DNA from: an uncultured Eubacteriales bacterium | Lineage (GTDB): Bacteria; Bacillota; Clostridia; Oscillospirales; Acutalibacteraceae | Assembly: GCA_934454845.1 (NCBI GenBank) | Contig: CAKSGV010000011.1 | Location: 1-62,594, forward strand | DNA length: 62,594 bases | Direction: 5' to 3' | Part shown: positions 15,966 to 25,042 of the stretch, in pieces | How the letters are laid out: every line of letters starts with the position of its first letter | Numbering within the stretch: position 1 is the stretch's first letter | Translations under genes and position numbers: made by a program | The notes under the pieces: generated by a model | Databases searched by the model: none | Seen by the model: only the letters and a program-made list of their open reading frames with translations | What the model was told of the DNA's origin: nothing

Positions 15966-17786
15966 ATGATTCGTGCACACGTACTTATATGCGGCGGAAC
16001 CGGATGTACTTCATCGGGCAGTAAAGCCATTCAGAATTCGTTTGCGGAAAATATCGCGGCGAACGGACTTTCCGATGAAGTAAAAATCGTTCAGACTGGA
16101 TGTTTCGGTCTTTGCGCTCTCGGCCCTGTTGTTATAGTTTATCCCGACGGCACCTTTTACAGCAGAGTAACTCCTGAAGACGCTAAGGAAATCGTTGAAG
16201 AACATCTTTTAAAGGGAAGAATAGTTGAGCGCCTTGTTTATAATGACACAGGTAATACAGCAGATGAAATTGAGGGCAATGTTTCTCTCGGCGACACTGC
16301 GTTTTATAAATCGCAAAACCGCGTAGTTCTTCGTAACTGCGGCGTTATCGATCCTGAAAATATCGAAGAATATATCGCAATGGACGGCTATGCCGCTCTC
16401 GGCAAGGTCTTAACTGAAATGACACCCGAAGAGGTAATTAAGGTCGTAACAGATTCCGGTCTTCGCGGAAGAGGCGGCGGCGGATTCCCGACGGGAAGAA
16501 AATGGTCGCTCTGCGCACCGAATAAAGCTCCTCAGAAATATGTTGTATGTAATGCCGACGAGGGCGATCCGGGCGCATTTATGGACCGTTCAGTTTTAGA
16601 GGGCGATCCGCACAGCGTTATCGAAGCAATGGCAATAGCAGGCTATGCTATCGGCGCAACACAGGGTTATGTATATGTCAGAGCTGAATATCCGATAGCT
16701 GTTAAAAGACTTCAGATAGCTATCGATCAGGCTCACGAATACGGTCTTTTAGGTAAAGATATATTCGGCTCGGGCTTCGATTTTGATCTTCATATCCGTC
16801 TTGGTGCCGGAGCTTTCGTATGCGGAGAGGAAACCGCTCTTATGACCTCTATCGAGGGCAACCGCGGCGAGCCGCGTCCGAGACCTCCGTATCCTGCAGT
16901 TAAAGGCCTTTACAATTCTCCGACAGTTGAAAACAACGTTGAAACCTTTGCAAATATTCCTCAGATCATTCTCCGCGGAGCAGATTGGTTTGCTTCTATG
17001 GGTACAGAGAGATCAAAGGGTACAAAGGTATTCGCATTAGGCGGCAAAATAAAGCACACAGGTCTTGTTGAAATTCCAATGGGAACCACTCTTCGCCACA
17101 TTATCGAAGATATCGGCGGCGGTATTCCTAACGGCAAAAAATTCAAAGCCGCTCAGACAGGCGGACCTTCGGGCGGATGTATTCCTGCAAGCCTTATAGA
17201 TACAGAGGTTGATTATGATAACCTCACCGCGATCGGATGTATGATGGGCTCAGGCGGACTTATTGTTATGGACGAGGATAACTGTATGGTCGATATGGCT
17301 AAATTCTTCCTTGAATTTACCGTTGACGAGTCCTGCGGAAAATGTACGCCCTGCAGAGTCGGAACTAAAAGACTTCTCGAAATGCTCGATAAGATAACAA
17401 GCGGAAAAGGAACTCTTGAAGACCTCGATAAGCTTGAAGAGCTTTGCCTCTACATAAAGCAGAATTCTCTCTGCGGTCTGGGTCAGACTGCTCCTAACCC
17501 CGTGCTTGCAACACTCAAGTTCTTCCGTGATGAGTATGTTGCTCACGTTGTCGATAAAAAGTGCCCCGCGGGCGTATGTAAAAACCTCCTCAAATTTGAG
17601 ATCGATCCCGATAAATGTATCGGATGCGGAATGTGCGCAAGAAACTGCCCCGCTTCCACAATCGTTAAAACTTCTTACATTGCTCCCGGTCATAAGCTTC
17701 CGTCTTACTCTATCGATCCTGATAAGTGCGTTAAATGCGGAGTATGTATGAGCAACTGTAAGTTTAAAGCAATAAGCAAGGTTTAA
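15966..17786 (+). CDS. hndC: NADH-binding flavoprotein hydrogenase subunit (NuoF-like, HndC)
   Basis: 606 aa. Domains in order: N-terminal [2Fe-2S] thioredoxin-like part (GGTGCTSSGSK, CFGLCALGPV), NuoF core with the FMN/NADH glycine-rich loop GRGGGGFPTGRKW and NADEGDPGAFMDR, the cluster motif CGKCTPCRVGTKR, and two C-terminal [4Fe-4S] motifs (CIGCGMCARNCP, CVKCGVCMSNC). It oxidises or reduces NAD(H) at FMN, the likely bifurcation site, and exchanges electrons with ferredoxin and HydA. GGAGG precedes the ATG. Full length for the family. Confidence 0.95.
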   Translation: MIRAHVLICGGTGCTSSGSKAIQNSFAENIAANGLSDEVKIVQTGCFGLCALGPVVIVYPDGTFYSRVTPEDAKEIVEEHLLKGRIVERLVYNDTGNTADEIEGNVSLGDTAFYKSQNRVVLRNCGVIDPENIEEYIAMDGYAALGKVLTEMTPEEVIKVVTDSGLRGRGGGGFPTGRKWSLCAPNKAPQKYVVCNADEGDPGAFMDRSVLEGDPHSVIEAMAIAGYAIGATQGYVYVRAEYPIAVKRLQIAIDQAHEYGLLGKDIFGSGFDFDLHIRLGAGAFVCGEETALMTSIEGNRGEPRPRPPYPAVKGLYNSPTVENNVETFANIPQIILRGADWFASMGTERSKGTKVFALGGKIKHTGLVEIPMGTTLRHIIEDIGGGIPNGKKFKAAQTGGPSGGCIPASLIDTEVDYDNLTAIGCMMGSGGLIVMDEDNCMVDMAKFFLEFTVDESCGKCTPCRVGTKRLLEMLDKITSGKGTLEDLDKLEELCLYIKQNSLCGLGQTAPNPVLATLKFFRDEYVAHVVDKKCPAGVCKNLLKFEIDPDKCIGCGMCARNCPASTIVKTSYIAPGHKLPSYSIDPDKCVKCGVCMSNCKFKAISKV

Positions 17787-17805
17787 GAAAGGAGCCGTAA
17801 ATATT

Positions 17806-19557
17806 ATGGATATGATTAATGTTAAAATTAACGGCATTGATGTAAGCGTGCCGAAAGGCTCCACTATTTTGGAGGCCGCGCGCAAAGCCGGAGTTGAAAT
17901 CCCGACGCTTTGCTTTATGAAAGAAAAAAATGAGATCGGCGCCTGCCGAATCTGCGTTGTCGAAGCAAACGAGGGAAGAGGATTCAGAATCGTAACTGCC
18001 TGCGTTTATCCGGTAAGCGAGGGTATGGAAGTTCTCACTAATTCCGAGAAAATTCAAAAGGCAAGAAGAACAACTTTGGAACTTATTCTCTCAACTCACG
18101 AAAAGAAATGCCTTTCTTGTGTGAGATCAACTAATTGCGAGCTTCAAAAGCTTTGTCGTGACTATGGCGTGGAAGAATCCGCTTTCGATGGCTTTAAGCC
18201 GCACTATGAGATTGACGAGTCAACTCCGCACCTTGTAAGGGATAATAATAAATGTATTCTCTGCCGCAGATGTGTAGCCGCTTGTAAAGAGCAGTTTGTA
18301 AGCGTAATAGGAGCTAACGACCGCGGAATAGATACTAATATAGGTCAGGCTTTCAATCTTTCGCTTTCACAGGTTCCCTGCATTTCCTGCGGACAGTGCA
18401 CCGTTGTATGTCCCACTGGCGCACTCACCGAAAAGGATGATACCGATAAAATCTGGGAGGCTCTTGCCGATCCTAATAAAACAGTTATCGTTCAGACTGC
18501 TCCGTCAGTCAGAGTTACTCTAGGCGAATGCTTTAATATGCCTATCGGCACAAATGTTGAGGGTAAAATGGTAGCCGCGCTTAAAAGGCTTGGCTTTAAT
18601 AAAGTTTTCGATACAGACTTTGCCGCCGACCTTACAATAGTTGAAGAGGCAAGCGAGCTTGTTGAAAGAATTAAAAATAAAGGCACTCTGCCGATGATCA
18701 CTTCCTGCTCGCCCGGATGGGTTAAGTTCTGCGAGCTTTATTATCCCGATCTTTTAGAACATCTTTCTTCCTGCAAATCTCCTCAGCAGATGGCAGGCGC
18801 TGTTATAAAAACCTATTGGGCCGAAAAAGAGGGAATCGATCCTAAAGATATCGTTTCGGTTTCGGTAATGCCCTGCACAGCAAAGAAATTTGAGATAGGC
18901 CGCGAAGATCAGTCTGCGGCAGGAGTCCCCGATGTGGATATAGCTATCACAACAAGAGAACTCGGTAGAATGATCGAAAGAGCAGGAATTAATTTTGCTT
19001 ATCTTTCCGATGAAGAATTTGATAATCCTCTCGGCGATGATACAGGCGCCGCAGTTATATTCGGTGCAACCGGCGGAGTTATGGAAGCCGCTGTCAGAAC
19101 TGCGAATGCTTGGCTTAACGGCGCGACAGAGCCTATTGAGCTTGACGCGGTAAGAGGAACTCAGGGCCTTAAGGAAGCCACAGTAAATGTCGGCGGAAAT
19201 GATCTTAAGCTCGCCGTAGCATCCGGTGCTGCCGCTGCTAAATATGTTATGGATCAGCTTAAAGCCGGTAATCCTAACGGCTGGGGCTTTATCGAAATAA
19301 TGGGTTGCCCCGGCGGATGTGTAAACGGCGGCGGTCAGCCGATCCAGCCGCAGTATATCAGAGATACTGTTGACTTAAAAGCGATAAGAGCAAAAGCTCT
19401 TTATGATCAGGATGCTTCAATGCCGCTTCGTATGTCACACGAATCGCCTGTTATCAAAACGCTTTACAGTGAGTGGTATGACGGTTTCGGAGGCCATAAG
19501 GCTCACCACGACCTGCATACTTCCTATAAAGCAAGAAAGAGATTTATAAAAGACTAA
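17806..19557 (+). CDS. hydA: [FeFe] hydrogenase catalytic subunit
   Basis: 583 aa, catalytic H2-forming/consuming subunit. Order: plant-type [2Fe-2S] domain (CFMKEKNEIGACRICVVE), the CLSCVRSTNCELQKLC region, two [4Fe-4S] motifs (CILCRRCVAAC, CISCGQCTVVCP), then the H-cluster domain with L1 TSCSPGWVKFCE, L2 MPCTAKKFE and L3 GCPGGCVNGGGQP. The C-terminal small-subunit-like segment is fused (LYDQDASMPLRMSHESP, then LYSEWYDGF). All H-cluster cysteines are present, so it should be active. Maturases HydE, HydF and HydG are not in the window. Last gene of the cluster, followed by a strong bidirectional terminator. Confidence 0.97.
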   Translation: MDMINVKINGIDVSVPKGSTILEAARKAGVEIPTLCFMKEKNEIGACRICVVEANEGRGFRIVTACVYPVSEGMEVLTNSEKIQKARRTTLELILSTHEKKCLSCVRSTNCELQKLCRDYGVEESAFDGFKPHYEIDESTPHLVRDNNKCILCRRCVAACKEQFVSVIGANDRGIDTNIGQAFNLSLSQVPCISCGQCTVVCPTGALTEKDDTDKIWEALADPNKTVIVQTAPSVRVTLGECFNMPIGTNVEGKMVAALKRLGFNKVFDTDFAADLTIVEEASELVERIKNKGTLPMITSCSPGWVKFCELYYPDLLEHLSSCKSPQQMAGAVIKTYWAEKEGIDPKDIVSVSVMPCTAKKFEIGREDQSAAGVPDVDIAITTRELGRMIERAGINFAYLSDEEFDNPLGDDTGAAVIFGATGGVMEAAVRTANAWLNGATEPIELDAVRGTQGLKEATVNVGGNDLKLAVASGAAAAKYVMDQLKAGNPNGWGFIEIMGCPGGCVNGGGQPIQPQYIRDTVDLKAIRAKALYDQDASMPLRMSHESPVIKTLYSEWYDGFGGHKAHHDLHTSYKARKRFIKD

Positions 19558-19568
19558 ATCTTAAAATA

Positions 19569-19606
19569 AAAAAAACTCACCGCTTTTAAAAGCGGTGAGT
19601 TTTTTT
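19569..19606. terminator. Bidirectional terminator between hydA and gpmI
   Basis: A long symmetrical hairpin centred at 19587/19588 (ACTCACCGCTTTT/AAAAGCGGTGAGT) with A-run before and T-run after, so it can stop both the rightward hydrogenase transcript and the leftward glycolysis transcript. Confidence 0.92.
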
Positions 19607-19618
19607 ATTCTTTATCCT

Positions 19619-21151
19619 TTATTCTATAATAGAAACTCCGGTCATTTCTTCAGGCTGATTTAAACCTAAAAGCTTGATAATAGTGGGGGAGATGTCGCAA
19701 AGTCTGCCGCCCTCTCTTAACTTGCATTCCTTTCCTATTACAGCAAAAGGAACAGGATTGGTAGTATGAGCGGTAAACGGTGATCCGTCAGTATCAATCA
19801 TTCTGTCGGCGTTTCCGTGATCGGCGGTAAGGAGCATAACTCCGCCCATTTTAAGAGTGGAATCTGCAACTCTTCCGACGCAGTTATCAACTGTTTCAAC
19901 AGCCTTTACAGCCGCCTCAAATATACCTGTGTGACCTACCATATCGCAGTTTGCAAAGTTGAGGATAACAACATCGTATTTTCCGCTTTCAATGGCCCCG
20001 CAAACCTTATCGCAAACTTCATTTGCGCTCATTTCAGGCTGAAGATCGTAGGTTGCAACCTTAGGAGAGTTTACAAGAATTCTGTCTTCGCCGTCAAATT
20101 TGACCTCTCTGCCGCCGTTGAAAAAGAAAGTTACATGAGCGTATTTCTCGGTTTCGGCAATTCTAAGCTGAGTAAGGCCTTTTTTCGAAATGAATTCGCC
20201 TAAAGTGTTTTCAAGGCTTTCGGGCTTGAATGCAACTTCAACATTCGGCATAGAAGCGTCATACTGAGTCATACAAACATAAAACACCTTTTGTCTGCCG
20301 CCTTTTCTTTCGAAGCCTGCAAAATCGTCGTCAACAAAGGTTCTTGTTATTTCTCTTGCGCGGTCGGGGCGGAAATTAAAGAATATAACGCTGTCACCGG
20401 TTTTAATTCTCTCGGTTCCCGCTACAACGGTAGGAATAACAAATTCATCTGTAATAAATTTGCCCTCTTCGTCTTTAACGGTATATGATTTTTTAACTGC
20501 CGCCGCGGCGTCCTCGGTGATAATACCCTCGCCGTAAACTAAAGCGGCATAAGCTTTTTCAACCCTTGCCCAACGGTTATCTCTGTCCATTCCGTAAAAT
20601 CTTCCCATCACGGTGGCAAGCTTTCCGCAGCCTATCTCGGCGCATTTTGCGGTTATCTCGTCGATAAACTCAACAGCCGAGGCAGGGGGAACGTCGCGCC
20701 CGTCAAGCAGAGCGTGGATATAAACTCTCTCAAGACCGTTCATTTTAGCAAGCTTAAGAAGACCTATAAGGTGGTCTATGTGGCTGTGAACTCCGCCGTT
20801 TGAAAGAAGACCCATAAGGTGAAGAGCGCTGTCGTTTTTCTTACAGTTTTCAACCGCTTTCAAAAACGCCTCGTTTTTGAAGAAATCACCGTCTGAGATA
20901 GACTTGGTTATTCTCGTAAGCTCCTGATAAACAATTCTTCCGGCACCGATATTTGTATGGCCAACTTCGCTGTTACCCATCTGTCCGTCGGGAAGACCGA
21001 CATCAAGACCGGAAGCACCTATCTGGGTTACAGGCCATTTTTTTAATATTTCGTCAAGCCTGGGCGTATTTGCCGCCTCAATGGCATTGCCTTTGGCTCC
21101 GGGATTGATTCCGAAACCGTCCATAATTGTTAAAACAACAGGTTTTTTCAT
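19619..21151 (-). CDS. gpmI: 2,3-bisphosphoglycerate-independent phosphoglycerate mutase
   Basis: 510 aa, interconverts 3- and 2-phosphoglycerate with two Mn ions. The N-terminal metal motif TIMDGFG, the catalytic-serine region DGQMGNSEVGHTNIGAGR, RPDRAREITR, and the C-terminal metal ligands LTADHGNAD and PFTAHTTNPVPF are all present; length is typical. It is the last gene of a leftward pgk-tpiA-gpmI operon, 10 bp after tpiA. Confidence 0.98.
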   Translation of the reverse strand: MKKPVVLTIMDGFGINPGAKGNAIEAANTPRLDEILKKWPVTQIGASGLDVGLPDGQMGNSEVGHTNIGAGRIVYQELTRITKSISDGDFFKNEAFLKAVENCKKNDSALHLMGLLSNGGVHSHIDHLIGLLKLAKMNGLERVYIHALLDGRDVPPASAVEFIDEITAKCAEIGCGKLATVMGRFYGMDRDNRWARVEKAYAALVYGEGIITEDAAAAVKKSYTVKDEEGKFITDEFVIPTVVAGTERIKTGDSVIFFNFRPDRAREITRTFVDDDFAGFERKGGRQKVFYVCMTQYDASMPNVEVAFKPESLENTLGEFISKKGLTQLRIAETEKYAHVTFFFNGGREVKFDGEDRILVNSPKVATYDLQPEMSANEVCDKVCGAIESGKYDVVILNFANCDMVGHTGIFEAAVKAVETVDNCVGRVADSTLKMGGVMLLTADHGNADRMIDTDGSPFTAHTTNPVPFAVIGKECKLREGGRLCDISPTIIKLLGLNQPEEMTGVSIIE

Positions 21152-21161
21152 AAAAAATTCC

Positions 21162-21929
21162 TCACTTGCTTGCAGCTTTAACTATTATTGAGAAATCTTC
21201 CGCTTTAAGGGAAGCTCCGCCGATAAGTCCGCCGTCAACATTAACTTTTGAAACAAGCTCGTCGCAGTTTTTGGCGTTCATCGATCCGCCGTACTGAATT
21301 GTAACGGTTTCTGCGGCTTCTTTTCCGTAAACCTCGGCGATGGCCTCGCGAACATAGCCGTTGCCCTCGTCTGCCTGGTCGGCTGTAGCGGTAACGCCTG
21401 TGCCGATAGCCCAAACAGGCTCGTAAGCTATAATAATATTTTTAAGCTGGTCTTTTGAAATGTTTGTAAGAGCCATTTTAGTCTGGAATTTAAGCAGAGT
21501 TTCGGTATAACCAAGCTCACGCTGCTCCAAAGTTTCGCCTACGCAGACAATAGCGGTGAGACCTGCATTTACAGCGGCAATAGTGCGCAAGTTTACAGTC
21601 TGATCTGTTTCTCCGAAATACTGTCTTCTTTCACTATGGCCTACTACAACATACTTAACTCCGCTTTCAACGAGCATTTTTGCCGAAACCTCACCGGTGT
21701 ATGCGCCGCTGTCTTTAAAGTGAACATTTTCGGCTCCGATCTCAATATTTGAGCCCTTTGCGGCTTCAACGGCTGCCGCTATATCAACATAAGGAACGCA
21801 AAGAACAACTTTGCAGTCAGCATCTTTTACAAGCGGTTTCATTTCGTTAATAAGCGCTGTGGTTTCCGAGGGGGTTTTGTTCATTTTCCAGTTGCCGGCT
21901 ATAACTGCGGCTCTTGAATCTTTTTTCAT
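21162..21929 (-). CDS. tpiA: Triosephosphate isomerase
   Basis: 255 aa from the ATG at 21929; a GTG at 21938 is in frame but too near the AAAAAGGA site. Active-site features: AGNWKMNK (Asn, Lys), VVGHSERRQYFGE (His), YEPVWAIGTG (Glu) and the phosphate loop GGASLK. Interconverts dihydroxyacetone phosphate and glyceraldehyde 3-phosphate. Middle gene of the glycolysis operon. Confidence 0.98.
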   Translation of the reverse strand: MKKDSRAAVIAGNWKMNKTPSETTALINEMKPLVKDADCKVVLCVPYVDIAAAVEAAKGSNIEIGAENVHFKDSGAYTGEVSAKMLVESGVKYVVVGHSERRQYFGETDQTVNLRTIAAVNAGLTAIVCVGETLEQRELGYTETLLKFQTKMALTNISKDQLKNIIIAYEPVWAIGTGVTATADQADEGNGYVREAIAEVYGKEAAETVTIQYGGSMNAKNCDELVSKVNVDGGLIGGASLKAEDFSIIVKAASK

Positions 21930-21957
21930 ATTATTCACAATCCTTTTTAAAAATATG

Positions 21958-21982
21958 AGCGGCTTGCTTAAAACAAGCCGCT
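21958..21982 (-). other. Intercistronic hairpin between pgk and tpiA
   Basis: Perfect 9-bp stem AGCGGCTTG/CAAGCCGCT with a 7-nt loop lies in the 65-bp gap between pgk and tpiA. On the minus strand only an interrupted T-stretch follows (CATATTTTT). It may be a partial terminator or an mRNA-stability hairpin that sets pgk above the downstream genes. Confidence 0.55.
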
Positions 21983-21994
21983 TGATTTGATAAA

Positions 21995-23206
21995 TTATTT
22001 ATCGTTGAGTGCGGCAATTCCGGGAAGTTCCTTACCCTCAAGGAATTCAAGGGAAGCTCCGCCGCCGGTAGAGATATGAGTCATTTTGTCGCCGAATCCG
22101 AGAGTATTAACGGCTGCTGCGGAATCTCCGCCGCCGATAATAGTAACGGCGTCTGTTTCTGCGAGGCTCTTAGCCACGGCTATTGTGCCTTTAGCAAGAG
22201 TCGGGTTTTCAAATACGCCCATCGGACCGTTCCATACAACGGTCTTTGCGTTCTTAACTTCGTTTGCAAAAAGCTCTGCAGTCTTAGGTCCGATATCAAG
22301 ACCTTCAAAGTCAGCAGGGATCTTGTCCGCGTCAACTGCTTTAATATCGATAGGTCCGTCTATAGGATCGGGGAAATGGTCTGCTATTACGCAGTCAACA
22401 GGCAGAAGAATATTAACACCCTTTTCGTCTGCTTTCTTAAGCATATCCTTGCAGTAATCAATTTTTTCGGTATCGAGAAGGGATTTACCTACGCTGTAAC
22501 CTTTGGCCGCTAAGAATGTATAAGCCATACCGCCGCCGATAATAAGAGTATCAGCTTTATTTAAAAGGTTTTCAATAACTGAAAGCTTATCTGCAACCTT
22601 TGCTCCGCCGAGAATGGTAACAAAAGGCCTTACAGGATCGTTAACGGCATTGCCGAGATATTTAAGCTCTTTGCCGATAAGATAACCGGCAACAGCTTCT
22701 TTTACATAGGAAACAACGCCTACAGTTGAGCAGTGGGCTCTGTGAGCGGTGCCGAATGCGTCGTTAACAAAAATATCGGCAAGGGAGCCAAGTTCTTTTG
22801 AAAACTCTTCGCCGTTCTTGGTTTCTTCTATGCGGTAGCGGGTGTTCTGTAAAAGAACAACGTCGCCGTCTTTCATAGCACTGACAGCCGCTTTGGCATT
22901 TTCGCCGACAACGTTATCATCAGCCGCGAAAACAACTTCTTTGCCTAAAAGCTCTGAAAGTCTTTTAGCAACGGGTGCTAAAGAAAGCTCGGGCTTAGGC
23001 TCGCCCTTCGGTTTGCCGAGGTGAGAGCAGAGGATAACCTTTCCGCCGTCAGCAATAAGCTTCTTGATAGTCGGAAGAGCGGCTATGATTCTGTTTTCGT
23101 CGGTAATGACGCCGTTTTTGAGCGGAACATTAAAATCGCAGCGGACAAGCACATTCTGTCCTTTGACATTAATGTCGTCAACGGTTTTTTTGTTGAGTGC
23201 GTTCAT
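21995..23206 (-). CDS. pgk: Phosphoglycerate kinase
   Basis: 403 aa. Signatures: VLVRCDFNVPLKNG at the N-terminus, CSHLGKPKGEPKPELSL, NTRYRIEETKNGEEF, and near the C-terminus VWNGPMGVFE with the nucleotide loop GGGDSAAAV and HISTGGGASLEFLEG. It makes ATP from 1,3-bisphosphoglycerate. First gene of the leftward operon; AAAGGATG lies 8 nt before the start. gapA and eno are not adjacent. Confidence 0.98.
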   Translation of the reverse strand: MNALNKKTVDDINVKGQNVLVRCDFNVPLKNGVITDENRIIAALPTIKKLIADGGKVILCSHLGKPKGEPKPELSLAPVAKRLSELLGKEVVFAADDNVVGENAKAAVSAMKDGDVVLLQNTRYRIEETKNGEEFSKELGSLADIFVNDAFGTAHRAHCSTVGVVSYVKEAVAGYLIGKELKYLGNAVNDPVRPFVTILGGAKVADKLSVIENLLNKADTLIIGGGMAYTFLAAKGYSVGKSLLDTEKIDYCKDMLKKADEKGVNILLPVDCVIADHFPDPIDGPIDIKAVDADKIPADFEGLDIGPKTAELFANEVKNAKTVVWNGPMGVFENPTLAKGTIAVAKSLAETDAVTIIGGGDSAAAVNTLGFGDKMTHISTGGGASLEFLEGKELPGIAALNDK

Positions 23207-23246
23207 AAATTCAACATCCTTTCGGTTCTTTTAAACTTACATTATT

Positions 23247-23274
23247 ATTTTACCACATTTTGAAAATTTTTCAA
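23247..23274 (-). promoter_or_regulatory. Promoter candidate for pgk-tpiA-gpmI
   Basis: On the minus strand TTGAAA, 16 bp, TAAAAT, about 40 bp before the pgk start. It falls in the short AT-rich gap after trmL, whose transcript may also read through. Confidence 0.5.
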
Positions 23275-23288
23275 TATTATTTTGCAAT

Positions 23289-23795
23289 TTATTCCGCGTC
23301 TTCCCAATTATATTCGTGAAGTTTTCCGAAATTTTCGAGAGAGGGATATTCCCACTGCCTCAAAACTTCATAAACACCAATTGCGACGGAATTTGAAAGG
23401 TTTAAGCTCCTGATATCTTCCGCCATGGGAATTCTCACGCAATTGTCTTTATTTTTAAGCAAAAGCTTTTCTGGAAGTCCTTTTGTTTCTTTACCGAAAA
23501 AAAGATAACACCCGTCAGGATAAGAAACATCCGAATGAGCTTTAAGTGCCTTGGTTGTAAAAAAGTAAAAATCTCCGCTGTTCTTTGAAAAGAAATCATC
23601 CAGATTATCATAATAGGTTATGTCTAAGAAGTGCCAATAATCAAGACCTGCTCTTTTAAGCTTTTTATCGTCAATCTTAAACCCCATAGGACCGACAAGG
23701 TGAAGCCTTGCTCCGGTTGCGGCACAGGTGCGCGCAACATTGCCGGTGTTCTGAGGAATTTCAGGCTCGACCATAACTATATTAATAAGTGCCAT
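23289..23795 (-). CDS. trmL: tRNA (cytidine/uridine-2'-O-)-methyltransferase TrmL
   Basis: SPOUT-family methyltransferase for position 34 of certain leucine tRNAs. Motifs: VEPEIPQNTGNVARTCAATG at the N-terminus, FFGKETKGLPE, and the knot-closing RSLNLSNSVAIGVYEVLRQW. The frame is open to 23840, but the ATG at 23795 gives 168 aa and starts right at the conserved region; upstream residues look unrelated and overlap the promoter. Leftward, divergent from the next gene. Confidence 0.95.
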   Translation of the reverse strand: MALINIVMVEPEIPQNTGNVARTCAATGARLHLVGPMGFKIDDKKLKRAGLDYWHFLDITYYDNLDDFFSKNSGDFYFFTTKALKAHSDVSYPDGCYLFFGKETKGLPEKLLLKNKDNCVRIPMAEDIRSLNLSNSVAIGVYEVLRQWEYPSLENFGKLHEYNWEDAE

Positions 23796-23811
23796 TTTTA
23801 TCACCCGTATA

Positions 23812-23862
23812 ATTATATTAGCCTTAAAAATACTTGTCAAGAAAAATAAGATATGTTATACT
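23812..23862. promoter_or_regulatory. Overlapping divergent promoters for trmL and the membrane protein operon
   Basis: Leftward: TTGACA (23835-23840), 17 bp, TATAAT (23812-23817). Rightward: TTGTCA (23834-23839), 17 bp, TATACT with extended TG (23857-23862). The two -35 boxes occupy the same bases on opposite strands, so polymerase cannot sit at both at once. Confidence 0.8.
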
Positions 23863-23878
23863 GATATTCGGTGATATA

Positions 23879-24505
23879 ATGGAAAAAAATTTAAAGATTT
23901 TGGATAGGATTAAATATCTTGATTTTAAATTCGGCAGAAATTATGCCGATACCGACGGCGAGCTTTTCAAAGTTCTTAAAATCCTATATATAGTTTTTTT
24001 TGCGTATTATTCTTTTATTTCAGCGGTTATTACGATTTTGATGTTTTTTCACTTGTCTGACGGCGGAAATATCAGCTCGGAAAAATTAGAATCCTATTTA
24101 AGCTATGAAAAAACAGTTGCTTTTTTCTTTGCGTTTGCAATTATTGGTTTTATTTTGTATTTTTTGAAGCTTAAAATTGCAGGTCTTGCGGTAAATATTG
24201 TTTCTATGCCGATAGGAATAATCGTAATTTCAAAATTTTTTGACGACGGCGGTCTTTCTTCTATCGGCTTTTATTCGGATTTTTATTGGAAACATCTTAT
24301 TCCTGCTTTGCTTGTATTTGCAGTAAGCGTTTGGATGTTCGTTATAGTTTTAAGAGAAAAAATAAGAATAGAAAAAGCATATAAAAAATTCACGGGAATT
24401 TTATATGAAAGATACAATAAAAAGTTTGATACTTTAAGCGACGGTGAATGGGAAGATTTTCTTAAAAATTATGATCCCGCGTCAAACAGTGATTTCTTCA
24501 GTTGA
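23879..24505 (+). CDS. Four-helix membrane protein, unknown function
   Basis: 208 aa from ATG 23879 (GGTGAT 4 nt upstream); the frame is open further upstream across the promoter. Hydrophobic segments: VLKILYIVFFAYYSFISAVI, VAFFFAFAIIGFILYFLKL, IAGLAVNIVSMPIGIIVI and HLIPALLVFAVSVWMFVIVL, with a cytoplasmic-looking charged C-terminus. No family recognised. First gene of a rightward group with spoVAC, an ftsW-like gene and rpe. Confidence 0.75.
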   Translation: MEKNLKILDRIKYLDFKFGRNYADTDGELFKVLKILYIVFFAYYSFISAVITILMFFHLSDGGNISSEKLESYLSYEKTVAFFFAFAIIGFILYFLKLKIAGLAVNIVSMPIGIIVISKFFDDGGLSSIGFYSDFYWKHLIPALLVFAVSVWMFVIVLREKIRIEKAYKKFTGILYERYNKKFDTLSDGEWEDFLKNYDPASNSDFFS

Positions 24506-24565
24506 TAAATAAATACGCTTTGAGCGGGTTAAAATAATAAAAACTTCTAAAAAGGAGATTTTATT

Positions 24566-25012
24566 ATGCTTCCCGATAAAAAGAGCTATGATGAAATGGT
24601 AAAAAAGGCTTCAAAGCCTTCTAACAAGAAAAAGGATTGCTGTGCAGCTTTTTTGGTGGGCGGTCTCATCTGCACGATAGGTCAGCTGATATTCGTAGGA
24701 CTTAAAACTCTCGGAGTTAAAGAAGATACGGTTCGCTCGGCGGTGCCTATGATCTTGATATTTTTTGCCGCAGTGCTTACAGGTATCGGCGTATTTGATA
24801 AAATAGCAAAATTTGCCGGTGCCGGAACGCTTGTGCCTATAACGGGATTTTCAAATGCGGTGGTATCGCCGGCAATAGAGTATAAAAACGAGGGCCACAT
24901 TTTAGGAATAGGAACGAAGATTTTTTCCGTTGCAGGTCCTGTTATACTTTTCGGAACTTATGCAAGTGTGGTTTACGGACTTATTTACTATATTTTTATG
25001 TGCCTTAAATGA
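24566..25012 (+). CDS. spoVAC: Stage V sporulation protein AC
   Basis: 148 aa, membrane protein of the SpoVA channel that moves dipicolinic acid into forespores and out at germination. The order is a charged N-terminus ending KKKDCCAAFLVGGLICTIGQ, then helices with LGVKEDTVRSAVPMILI, GIGVFDKIAKFAGAGTLVP, and ITGFSNAVVSPAIEYKNEG, all hallmarks of SpoVAC. Length is typical. The partners SpoVAD and SpoVAE are not adjacent, which is unusual. AAAGGAG precedes the ATG. This is the clearest evidence in the window for a spore former. Confidence 0.93.
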   Translation: MLPDKKSYDEMVKKASKPSNKKKDCCAAFLVGGLICTIGQLIFVGLKTLGVKEDTVRSAVPMILIFFAAVLTGIGVFDKIAKFAGAGTLVPITGFSNAVVSPAIEYKNEGHILGIGTKIFSVAGPVILFGTYASVVYGLIYYIFMCLK

Positions 25013-25042
25013 TAAATTCAAAGCAAAGGAATGATAAAATAA

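Noticed and set aside
17250..17885. 211-codon minus-strand frame in the NuoF-like gene
   Set aside because: Shadow of a well-supported coding sequence with four Fe-S motifs.
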